Shown one piece after another: positions 25,426-32,121 of a DNA stretch of 32,121 bases. This DNA is from Maribellus maritimus. GTDB lineage: Bacteria > Bacteroidota > Bacteroidia > Bacteroidales > Prolixibacteraceae. Made by a program: the position numbers and the translations under genes. The notes beneath the pieces were generated by a model. It did no database searches. It was not told the origin of the DNA and worked only from the letters and a program-made list of their open reading frames with translations. Position 1 is the first letter of the stretch, and every line of letters begins with the position of its first letter. The stretch is taken from NCBI RefSeq assembly GCF_022267315.1, contig NZ_JAIKLE010000054.1, positions 1-32,121 of the forward strand, written 5' to 3'.

Positions 25426-25433
25426 CAAAAATA
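25426..25433 (-). promoter_or_regulatory. Putative -7 element for metF
   Basis: TATTTTTG on the minus strand matches TAnnTTTG and lies 24 nt ahead of the metF start. No TTTG partner at -33, so read-through from metH may still be the main source of metF mRNA. Confidence 0.4.
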
Positions 25434-25502
25434 GTAAACTGATTTCGTTAATATTAATTTCGTTTTGTATTTCAGTTTCAATTTAATATTTCAATCTTTT
25501 GC

Positions 25503-28500
25503 CTATTTATAATTTAAATTTGTAGGAAGGAATTTTTCAACAAATTCAACGGTTTGATTTTTTCTGCGTGCATAATCCTCAATTTGATCTTTACCCACTT
25601 TTTCAAGGCTAAAATACCTTGATTCCGGATGAACAAAAAATTCGCCCGAAACGGATGCGTTGGGATACATTGCAAAATGTTCGGTTAAGGTAATTCCAAC
25701 CTCCTGTGCTTTTAGCAGATTGAAAAGGTTTTCCTTTTCAGAATGTTCCGGACACGCCGGGTAACCCAATGCCGGTCGGATTCCCTGGTATTTTACTTTT
25801 AGTAAATCATCAAGCGACATGTTTTCTTCCGGAATGTAGCCCCAGTATTCTTTCCGAACCAGTTCGTGTAATTTTTCGGCAAATGCTTCACTCAAACGAT
25901 CGGCCAGCGCTTCCAGCATAATGGCGTGGTAGTCATCGTTGTTTTGAATGTATTGTTCTTTCCATTTTTCAATACCAATACCGGCTGTGGTTGCAAACCC
26001 GCCGCAGTAATCAATTTTGCCTGATTCAAGCGGAGCAACAAAATCGGAAAGACAGAAGTTGGCCAATCCTTCTTTTTTCTTTTCCTGCTGGCGGAAATGG
26101 AAAAATCGCCCGGCCTCTTTTTCACGGTTTTCGTTTTCATATAAAACAATGTCATCCTTGTCGGTATTTGCCGGCCAGATTCCAAACACCGCATTTGCCT
26201 GCAACATTTTCTTCTCGATAATTTCATCAAGAAATGCGTTGGCTTCGGCTAATAGTTTTCGCGCTTCTTCTCCTTGTTTTTCATCATTTAAAATTTGCGG
26301 ATAATGTCCTTTTAAGCCCCAGGTCAGAAAAAAGAAAGTCCAGTCAATGTATTTCCGCAGTTCTTTCAACGGATAATCAATCAATTGTTTTACTCCTGTA
26401 AAATTAGGTTTATATATCGGGCTTGTTTCCCAATTGATTTTATACTTATTCTTTCGCGCTTGTTCCAGTGTTAAATATTCTTTGGCTTTTCGCTGCCCCT
26501 GAAATTCGCGAATTTGGGCGTAATCTTCTTTTACCGAGTCGATATATTTTTGATTTTTTGCAATCAGATTCGAAACAACATTAACTGCCAGAGACGCATC
26601 TTTTACATGGATTACCGGATTTGAATATTCAGGTTCTATTTTTACTGCTGTGTGAATTTTTGATGTGGTTGCACCGCCAATCAGAACCGGAATATCCATT
26701 TTGCGGTTTTCCATTTCTTTGGCAATTTCTACCATAATTTCCAGCGAAGGAGTAATCAATCCACTCAATCCAATTACGTTTACATTTTCTTTAATGGCAG
26801 TGTCAAGAATTTTTTCTGTAGGAACCATCACACCCAGATCGATAATGTCGTAATTATTACAACCCAGCACCACTCCTACAATATTTTTTCCGATATCATG
26901 AACATCACCTTTTACAGTAGCCATCAACACTTTTTTTCGATTGTCGATGGTTTTAAGTTTTGCTTTGTCCGCTTCAATATATGGAAGCAGATAGGCAACC
27001 GCTTTTTTCATTACCCGAGCCGATTTTATAACCTGTGGCAAAAACATCTTTCCTGAACCAAATAAATCACCAACCACATTCATCCCGTCCATTAGCGGTC
27101 CTTCAATAATATTTAGTGCCGGCTGGTAGATTTTTACTGCCTCGGCCATGTCTTCATCCACAAACTCCGGGATTCCTTTTACCAGCGAGTGTTCAATTCT
27201 TTTTTCCAAAGGCAATTCACGCCATTGGTCTTTTTTCACTTCTTTGGTTCCTTCCGATTTTAGTGTTTCGGCAAATTCAAGCAGGCGCTCGGTTGCATCC
27301 TGTCGTTTATTTAAAACCAGATCTTCAATTTTTTCAAGAAGATCTTTTGGAATTTCGTCGTAAATCTGCAGCATACCCGGATTTACGATTCCCATGTCGA
27401 GCCCGGCTTTTATTGCATAAAACAGAAATACCGAATGCATCGCCTCACGCACAATATTATTTCCGCGGAAAGAAAAAGAAACGTTACTTATTCCGCCACT
27501 GGTTTTTGCAAGAGGCAGATTTTCTTTTATCCATCTCACCGATTCAATAAAATCAACAGCGTAATTGTTGTGTTCTTCAATACCGGTTCCAATGGTCAAT
27601 ACATTGCTGTCGAAAATAATATCCTGCGGCGGAAATTTAACTTTTTCAGTAAGAATTTTGTATGCGCGGCTGCAAATTTCAATACGGCGTTCGAGGTTGT
27701 CGGCCTGACCTTTTTCATCAAAAGCCATAACGATTACGGCCGCACCATATTTTTTGATGGTTCTGGCCTGGTAAATAAAATTTTCTTCGCCTTCTTTTAA
27801 ACTGATAGAGTTTACAATGGCTTTTCCCTGCAAACATTTTAATCCGGCTTCAATCACTTTCCACTTCGAAGAGTCGATCATCACCGGGAGTTTTGCAATA
27901 TCGGGCTCGGCCATCAACAGGTTTAGAAATATAACCATTTCTTTTTCGGCGTCGAGCATGGCATCATCAAAATTGACATCAATAACCTGTGCTCCGTTTT
28001 CAACCTGCGCCCGTGCAATGGAAAGCGCTTCTTCGTATTTTTTTTCTCCGATTAATCGCGCAAATTTTCTGGACCCGGCAACATTACACCGTTCGCCAAT
28101 ATTTACAAAGTTGGTGTTTTCAGTTAAGGTAACCGGTTCGAGGCCGCTTAAGTGAGTGTAACTGTCGGCATGCCTTATCTCGTGTGGTTTGGCATTTTTT
28201 GCGATTTTTGCAAACTCCTGGATATGGTCAGGCGTAGTTCCGCAACAACCACCAATAATATTTACAAAACTGTTGTCAAGATAGTCTTTTAAATATCCGG
28301 CCATTATTTCCGGCGTTTCGTCGTAGCCGCCAAACTGGTTGGGAAGTCCGGCATTTGGATGGGCGCTGATATGAAAAGGTGCCTTGTTGGAAAGCTCTTT
28401 AACATATGGTCTCAAGTCGGTTGCACCCAACGAGCAGTTTAGCCCAACACTTAATAAATCGACATGTGAAACCGAATTCAAAAATGCTTCGAGTGTCTGT

Positions 28501-29171
28501 CCTGAGAGTGTACGTCCGCTGGCGTCGGTAATCGTTCCGGAAACCATCAGCGGGAGATTTATATTTCTCGCCTCCAAAGCTTCTTCTACAGCAAAAATGG
28601 CTGCTTTTGCATTGAGTGTATCAAATACGGTCTCAATCAGAATTAAATCCACGCCTCCGTCGAGCAATCCTTCCAGTTGTTCCCGGTATGCTTCTTTTAC
28701 TTCGTCGAAAGTAACGGCACGGTACCCGGGATCGTTCACATCAGGTGAAAGCGAAAGGGTTTTGTTTGTTGGCCCGAGCGAGCCTGCAACAAAACGAGGC
28801 TTCCCCGGATTTTTATCCGTAAACCGATCAGCAGCTGTTCTGGCAATTTCAGCTGAAGCTTTGTTTATATCATACACATATTTTTCGGTATGATAATCAG
28901 CCTGAGAAATGCCGGTTGCATTAAATGTATTGGTTAAAATAATATCTGCTCCGGCCTCCAGATAGCGCGAATGAATTTCATCTACAATTTCCGGTTTGGT
29001 AAGCGCCAGGATATCATTGTTTCCTTTTTGGTCAAATTCAAAATCTTTTAAAACCTCTCCGCGATAATCCTCTTCAGTCAATTTATACTCCTGAAGTAGT
29101 GAGCCAGTTGCTCCGTCCATTACCAGCACCCGGGTTTCCAATTCTTTTTTTATGTTTTTTGTTCTGTTCAT
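25503..29171 (-). CDS. metH: Cobalamin-dependent methionine synthase
   Basis: 1222 residues, full length with all modules. Homocysteine domain (about 1-325) has its three zinc Cys at C246 (GLNCSLGA) and C309/C310 (GGCCGTTP), one residue off E. coli numbering. Pterin domain about 345-610 ([16 protein letters not shown]). B12 cap about 640-735, B12-binding domain about 740-890 with axial ligand H758 in GDVHDIGKN, then GLSGLITPS and GGATTS. SAM-binding reactivation domain about 900-1222 with [12 protein letters not shown]. It transfers the methyl group of 5-methyl-THF to homocysteine. No B12 riboswitch is seen in the 103-nt gap ahead of it; control more likely comes from the SAM-I element at the cluster head. 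Confidence 0.98.
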   Translation of the reverse strand: MNRTKNIKKELETRVLVMDGATGSLLQEYKLTEEDYRGEVLKDFEFDQKGNNDILALTKPEIVDEIHSRYLEAGADIILTNTFNATGISQADYHTEKYVYDINKASAEIARTAADRFTDKNPGKPRFVAGSLGPTNKTLSLSPDVNDPGYRAVTFDEVKEAYREQLEGLLDGGVDLILIETVFDTLNAKAAIFAVEEALEARNINLPLMVSGTITDASGRTLSGQTLEAFLNSVSHVDLLSVGLNCSLGATDLRPYVKELSNKAPFHISAHPNAGLPNQFGGYDETPEIMAGYLKDYLDNSFVNIIGGCCGTTPDHIQEFAKIAKNAKPHEIRHADSYTHLSGLEPVTLTENTNFVNIGERCNVAGSRKFARLIGEKKYEEALSIARAQVENGAQVIDVNFDDAMLDAEKEMVIFLNLLMAEPDIAKLPVMIDSSKWKVIEAGLKCLQGKAIVNSISLKEGEENFIYQARTIKKYGAAVIVMAFDEKGQADNLERRIEICSRAYKILTEKVKFPPQDIIFDSNVLTIGTGIEEHNNYAVDFIESVRWIKENLPLAKTSGGISNVSFSFRGNNIVREAMHSVFLFYAIKAGLDMGIVNPGMLQIYDEIPKDLLEKIEDLVLNKRQDATERLLEFAETLKSEGTKEVKKDQWRELPLEKRIEHSLVKGIPEFVDEDMAEAVKIYQPALNIIEGPLMDGMNVVGDLFGSGKMFLPQVIKSARVMKKAVAYLLPYIEADKAKLKTIDNRKKVLMATVKGDVHDIGKNIVGVVLGCNNYDIIDLGVMVPTEKILDTAIKENVNVIGLSGLITPSLEIMVEIAKEMENRKMDIPVLIGGATTSKIHTAVKIEPEYSNPVIHVKDASLAVNVVSNLIAKNQKYIDSVKEDYAQIREFQGQRKAKEYLTLEQARKNKYKINWETSPIYKPNFTGVKQLIDYPLKELRKYIDWTFFFLTWGLKGHYPQILNDEKQGEEARKLLAEANAFLDEIIEKKMLQANAVFGIWPANTDKDDIVLYENENREKEAGRFFHFRQQEKKKEGLANFCLSDFVAPLESGKIDYCGGFATTAGIGIEKWKEQYIQNNDDYHAIMLEALADRLSEAFAEKLHELVRKEYWGYIPEENMSLDDLLKVKYQGIRPALGYPACPEHSEKENLFNLLKAQEVGITLTEHFAMYPNASVSGEFFVHPESRYFSLEKVGKDQIEDYARRKNQTVEFVEKFLPTNLNYK

Positions 29172-29274
29172 CTGGTTCCTTTTTTGATCAAAATAATTTT
29201 GATACTCTTCGTGTAATTAAATCTTCATGAGATTTTTGGGAAAATCAGCAAATTAGCTTCAATTCAACGTTATC

Positions 29275-30021
29275 TTATTTCAATAGCCTTATTTCAAAGT
29301 CACCCCGAATCCCAATCTGATCTTCACAAATTATCAAAAGTGATTTTATTTCGGGATATTTTTCCGCCATATTTATTACTTTTTCCACATCGTTTGGCGA
29401 TTTTACCTTATTTCCAAAAGCGGTGGCAAATGCATCGGCGAGAACAACATCGTCGCAAATAACAACTACAGCATCAGCTTTTCCGGCACTAAATGAAGGT
29501 CCTATAGTTCCGGCCGATGTACATATACCAAATTCACTCATACCGTCGGGAATGGCTAAGCCAATTCTTTCGGAAAGCGGTGAATTACCAGCAAAAACGG
29601 ATAAAACCAACTCTTTGTTCAGTAAAGCAAAAATATCGCCTCCGTTTTCAACAATTATTTCTTCTGTCTGAAAGTTTTTTTTGAGTTCTTTTCCTATCTC
29701 TCTGGCAAATAACCCTGCCACTGTGGCCATTGGACCGATGCCTGCTTTCTCTGCAGTTGAAGCCATTTCTTTAGCTTCCAGTGGCGCATTCTCGGAAGGG
29801 TGGAACGGCTTTAAACTTTTTTTGAAAAAGGGCTCAGTTTTTATATACTCATCCAGTTTTTTACGCAACGATTTAATTTTTGAAAACGCGATTTCTTTCA
29901 TTTCCGGTTTGAACGAATCCGGATTTACACCAATCCATAGATCGGTCTCCTTAAATTCTACTTCAAACCCGGTAAATCGCCCGGTGTTAAATTGGGTTCG
30001 GTATGTTCGTTCTTTAAACAT
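29275..30021 (-). CDS. UPF0280/COG2122 protein (homocysteine-module partner)
   Basis: 248 residues matching UPF0280 (COG2122), an ApbE-like fold family: RFTGFEVEFKETDLWIGV near the start, MASTAEKAGIGPMATVAGLF (about 87-106), VENGGDIF (about 125-132), and GICTSAGTIGPSFSAGKADA then DAFATAFGN (about 166-203). In Methanosarcina a COG2122 protein is reported to help sulfide use in homocysteine and cysteine synthesis (from memory). Biochemical role is not settled; a flavin or redox function is inferred from the ApbE-like fold. Starts 1 nt after the NIL-ferredoxin stop, so the two are tightly coupled. Followed after 103 nt by metH. Confidence 0.9.
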   Translation of the reverse strand: MFKERTYRTQFNTGRFTGFEVEFKETDLWIGVNPDSFKPEMKEIAFSKIKSLRKKLDEYIKTEPFFKKSLKPFHPSENAPLEAKEMASTAEKAGIGPMATVAGLFAREIGKELKKNFQTEEIIVENGGDIFALLNKELVLSVFAGNSPLSERIGLAIPDGMSEFGICTSAGTIGPSFSAGKADAVVVICDDVVLADAFATAFGNKVKSPNDVEKVINMAEKYPEIKSLLIICEDQIGIRGDFEIRLLK

Positions 30022-30022
30022 A

Positions 30023-30433
30023 TCAGTTAAAATCGATTTTAAACAGTTTTAACGGGCAGGCTGGAATACAAAGTTCGCAAACCACGCATTTGTTTTTGTC
30101 GAAGTTCAGTTTCCAGTTTGTTTTGTTCATTGTAAGTGCTCCGGCAAAACAAACGGCGGTGCAGTTGCCGCAATCGATACATTTTTCTTCCTGAAAATAA
30201 ATTCGTTTGTCCAGTGGCTCGCATTTTATTTTGTGGCTAACAATGTATTCAACACCTTTTTCAATATTTTCTTTTTTACCCTGTAGTTCGAGCAGTAAAC
30301 TCCCCCGTTTGCCCGGGAAAACTTCAGCTTTTAGAATATTGATTCTGATGTCATAGTCTTTTACAAGATGATAAGTGAATGCTTTATCGCCACTTTCAGG
30401 CGGAAAATTTAAAATAAATCTTTTTTTAATCAT
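30023..30433 (-). CDS. NIL domain plus 2x[4Fe-4S] ferredoxin
   Basis: 136 residues: an NIL domain (about 1-75, containing INILKAEVFPGKRGSLLLEL), then two ferredoxin motifs CIDCGNCTAVC and CVVCELCIPACP, eight Cys that fit two [4Fe-4S] clusters. The NIL-ferredoxin is the known partner of COG1900 (DUF39) proteins in methanogens, where it supplies electrons for homocysteine formation. Its start overlaps the end of the DUF39 gene by 8 nt and its stop is 1 nt from the UPF0280 start. The NIL domain is also found on methionine ABC transporters (MetN), where it binds methionine, so it may sense methionine here (inference). Confidence 0.92.
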   Translation of the reverse strand: MIKKRFILNFPPESGDKAFTYHLVKDYDIRINILKAEVFPGKRGSLLLELQGKKENIEKGVEYIVSHKIKCEPLDKRIYFQEEKCIDCGNCTAVCFAGALTMNKTNWKLNFDKNKCVVCELCIPACPLKLFKIDFN

Positions 30434-31589
30434 GGTCAGCCTCCGTTTCTTTTAAGCTTTTTAGTGATGTGTTTTGTGGAAACATTTGAACCGGTTTGCT
30501 GATTTCAAAATTACCTGTTTCCAGCCATTCTTTTAGTTCATTTGCAATTTTTCGTGCTTTAGAAAGGCTTGCAACCGGCGCTGTTCGAATCTTTTTACCG
30601 CCTATTTTAATCGAACCGGAACGAAGTTCTTCGTAGGAAACCTCTCCCAGCTTAGGTGTTCCAACTGTTCCGTAGTCGAGAACCGACGATTGTATCTGGC
30701 TGTTGTTTACCGAAACCCGTTTGGCTATTTCTACATTTAATACAGGAATAGGAATTCCGATCCCTACAAACATACTAACGCCGTATTTTTCGTAGTAGGC
30801 AGCCTGAATATATTCCGGCGACATTTCTTTCAAGTTCCCCATTACAGCAATAGTAGCTGCGTTTGTAACCGGAACACCAAGTTCATTTTTAGGTCGGGTG
30901 GTATGAAATTGTGTTCCGGGCCAAACAACAAACCCTTGTGTCCCGCCAAGAAAAATGCGTGTTCCGATTCCGATGGTTTTAAACTCAGGGTCGTTGAGAA
31001 GCGGACTCAGTTCGCCAGAGGTGGAATAAGTAGCATTCCGCAAGTTTGGCAGCAAGGTCCCCATATAGGTATGAATCATTTTTTTTGTTGTGTTTACAGC
31101 TACATTGTAATTTTGGTAGGCGTTTCGCGGATTAAAAAGAATCAATTCATTTATCGTATTGATATTGATTTTTGTTTTGATGTGTTTCCGTGGGTAGCAG
31201 TCGGTGCCTTTCCCCCAGGCTTCCAAAACAATATCTTTCCCTTCCAGTAAATCCTGAATAACATGAGCTCCGCCGTAAGTTGGATTGTCCGGGTCACAAG
31301 CTGTTGCTCCGATGTAGGAATCAACAGCAGCCAGGCCTTCATAACAGGGAACACCGTTTAAACGAATTTTTTCCATCCGGATAGGAGGTGTTGAATGACC
31401 AAAATTAACAATCGCCCCGGAAGAGCACATGGCTCCAAAAGTTGCAGTGGTAACCACATCCACCTTTTCAACAATTTCTTCGGGACTGGCTTCCTGTGCC
31501 ATTTTTGAAACCTCTTCTGCAGTTAAAACCACTGCTTTTCCATCCTTTAGTTTTTGGTTAATTTCTTCGTAGGTTTTTATTTTTGACAT
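30426..31589 (-). CDS. DUF39/COG1900 homocysteine biosynthesis protein
   Basis: 387 residues, the short form without C-terminal CBS or ferredoxin domains. The family is tied by genetics to making homocysteine from aspartate semialdehyde and sulfide, probably through a Cys persulfide. Conserved Cys are visible at C55 (FGAMCSSGA), C82 (VPCYEG), C98 (ATACDPD) and C131 (KGTDCYPRK); C55 and C131 match by position the two Cys regarded as essential in the methanogen protein (from memory). Also conserved: VNFGHSTPPIRMEKIRLNGV and IGIGTRIFLGGTQGFVVWPG. First gene of the cluster, preceded by a leader of about 210 nt holding a SAM-I aptamer. Confidence 0.93.
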   Translation of the reverse strand: MSKIKTYEEINQKLKDGKAVVLTAEEVSKMAQEASPEEIVEKVDVVTTATFGAMCSSGAIVNFGHSTPPIRMEKIRLNGVPCYEGLAAVDSYIGATACDPDNPTYGGAHVIQDLLEGKDIVLEAWGKGTDCYPRKHIKTKININTINELILFNPRNAYQNYNVAVNTTKKMIHTYMGTLLPNLRNATYSTSGELSPLLNDPEFKTIGIGTRIFLGGTQGFVVWPGTQFHTTRPKNELGVPVTNAATIAVMGNLKEMSPEYIQAAYYEKYGVSMFVGIGIPIPVLNVEIAKRVSVNNSQIQSSVLDYGTVGTPKLGEVSYEELRSGSIKIGGKKIRTAPVASLSKARKIANELKEWLETGNFEISKPVQMFPQNTSLKSLKETEADHD

Positions 31590-31717
31590 TTTATCTCGTT
31601 TTCATTTATAAATAAAAGTGAAATTCTATCAAGTTGAACTCAAAAAATACAGGTTAACATTTTTATTTGTTGGCTGTTAATCGAGCAATCTTGATTTTTT
31701 TGAATAGCTATTGAAAT

Positions 31718-31731
31718 GCGGTTAAGACCGC
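31718..31731 (-). other. Hairpin in the leader between riboswitch and first gene
   Basis: A small stem GCGGT/ACCGC with a 4-nt loop. Read on the minus strand (leader RNA) it is flanked by A-run and ATTTC, which extend the stem imperfectly. Read on the plus strand it is followed by five T and looks like a terminator for antisense transcription. Its role in the riboswitch is unclear. Confidence 0.4.
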
Positions 31732-31803
31732 TTTTTCATACACATATTTGTTCCGTGCATATAGCTGATAAAAAATAATTTGTGTAGTTGTCTTTTCATG
31801 ATC

Positions 31804-31916
31804 GTGTTCAAATTATAATTCCGTTACCGGCCGGGTATTGGCACCTTGTCCATTTTGGGATGGTTGCCAGAGTTTCTTCGAGCCCGATCTCTCCACTCTT
31901 CTGTATAATCAAACAC
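31804..31916 (-). ncRNA. SAM-I (S-box) riboswitch aptamer
   Basis: Read on the minus strand. P1 pairs GTGTTTGATTATA (31904-31916) with TATAATTTGAACAC (31804-31817) with one bulged base and two wobbles. Inside it the S-box core blocks occur in order: AGAGTGGAGAGAT (31887-31899), GGGCTCGAAGAAACTCTGG, GGCAACC (31862-31868), a P3 stem CCATCCCAAAATGG, AAGGTGCCAA (31838-31847), and a P4 hairpin CCG...CGG (31821-31834). This is the SAM-I consensus, which binds S-adenosylmethionine and lowers expression when it is abundant. It lies about 215 nt ahead of the DUF39 start, downstream of a well-formed promoter. Recognised by eye; covariance scoring was not possible. Confidence 0.9.
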
Positions 31917-31941
31917 TCGGTGAAGAATATTTGATATGCTG

Positions 31942-31971
31942 CAAAATTAGTTGAAAAATGCGGATTTCAAA
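31942..31971 (-). promoter_or_regulatory. Promoter of the methionine cluster
   Basis: On the minus strand TTTG (31968-31971), 18 nt, then TAATTTTG (31942-31949) match the Bacteroidota TTTG / TAnnTTTG pattern. Transcription would start near 31935, about 20 nt before the P1 helix of the riboswitch, so the whole aptamer is in the mRNA leader. Confidence 0.65.
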
Positions 31972-32030
31972 TGTTTTTTCAGCAATGAGTATAAAACATT
32001 ATATTTTGGTAATGATTTTCAAACATTTTG

Positions 32031-32062
32031 TTTGTGTATTTTCACGCAAAGTTGTAAACTTG
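32031..32062 (+). promoter_or_regulatory. Putative promoter of the tRNA gene
   Basis: TTTG (32031-32034), 20 nt, TAAACTTG (32055-32062), one mismatch to TAnnTTTG; the tRNA begins 38 nt further on. Divergent from the methionine cluster promoter. Confidence 0.45.
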
Positions 32063-32100
32063 CACTCCGAAATCTGATATTTATAAAATAATATCATTCC

Positions 32101-32121
32101 GGGCCTATAGCTCAGTTGGTT
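32101..32121 (+). tRNA. 5' end of a tRNA, cut by the window edge
   Basis: GGGCCTA (acceptor 5' strand), T8, A9, then GCTCAGTTGGTT (D arm) are the first 21 nt of a tRNA. The anticodon is outside the window, so the amino acid cannot be read; the opening resembles tRNA-Ile(GAT), which is a guess. It has its own apparent promoter rather than an upstream 16S gene. Confidence 0.85.

Noticed and set aside
27116..27550. 144-codon frame antisense to metH
   Set aside because: metH is full length with all motifs over this stretch; the antisense frame is a codon-bias shadow.
29172..29274. Possible B12 riboswitch ahead of metH
   Set aside because: The gap is too short (103 nt) and has no B12-box-like core; only a small palindrome ATCAAAAT-A-ATTTTGAT is present.
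32101..32121. Start of an rRNA operon
   Set aside because: The visible bases are a tRNA acceptor and D arm, with a promoter directly upstream and no 16S sequence.
1..32121. CRISPR array, prophage or insertion sequence
   Set aside because: No regularly spaced direct repeats, no transposase, integrase or phage structural genes were found.

Overview
The window comes from a Bacteroidota genome, most likely a member of the Marinilabiliales/Prolixibacteraceae type (inference). Reasons: AT-rich DNA without clear Shine-Dalgarno sequences; promoters of the TAnnTTTG type; several lipoproteins with short lipoboxes; Bacteroidota-typical families (GH97, S46 dipeptidyl-peptidase, DUF4837, 6-bladed propeller lipoprotein, CarboxypepD_reg-like domain fused to an enzyme). 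No phage, transposase, CRISPR array or rRNA gene is visible. Most of the window is chromosomal housekeeping with small accessory islands.

Layout. 1-299: no gene. 300-3617: an oligosaccharide flippase with a DUF3267 membrane peptidase-like protein behind it (minus), divergent from a GT4 glycosyltransferase (plus). 3668-6654: RNase HII, then an ECF sigma factor overlapping a one-TM coiled-coil protein (probable anti-sigma) and a probable outer-membrane protein. 6657-6828: a nested inverted repeat. 6893-9766: two secreted alpha/beta hydrolases, the first fused to a CarboxypepD_reg-like domain. 9876-13673: GH97 glycosidase, propeller lipoprotein, RNase HI. 13826-19386: S46 dipeptidyl-peptidase and an 1114-residue CPBP-family membrane protease with an internal duplication. 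19597-24384: M23 peptidase, dxr, rseP, tatA and a DUF4837 lipoprotein. 24448-31589 (minus): a methionine cluster. 32101 onward: the 5' end of a tRNA cut by the window edge.

The most interesting system is the methionine cluster. On the minus strand, in order of transcription, it holds a promoter, a SAM-I (S-box) riboswitch aptamer, a DUF39/COG1900 protein, a NIL + 2x[4Fe-4S] ferredoxin, a UPF0280/COG2122 protein, B12-dependent methionine synthase (metH) and methylenetetrahydrofolate reductase (metF). The first three families are those linked in methanogens and some sulfate reducers to making homocysteine directly from aspartate semialdehyde and sulfide, bypassing O-acyl-homoserine and cystathionine. 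Here they stand directly ahead of metH/metF and behind a SAM sensor. The sequence therefore encodes an apparent compact route from aspartate semialdehyde to methionine with end-product control. The riboswitch was not given in advance; it was recognised from its conserved core and from the P1 helix that closes it.

Other points worth attention: the duplicated architecture of the CPBP protease with a motif-less second half, the unusual active-site residues of the GH97 enzyme, and two intergenic palindromes sharing the CGACTCC/GGAGTCG core.
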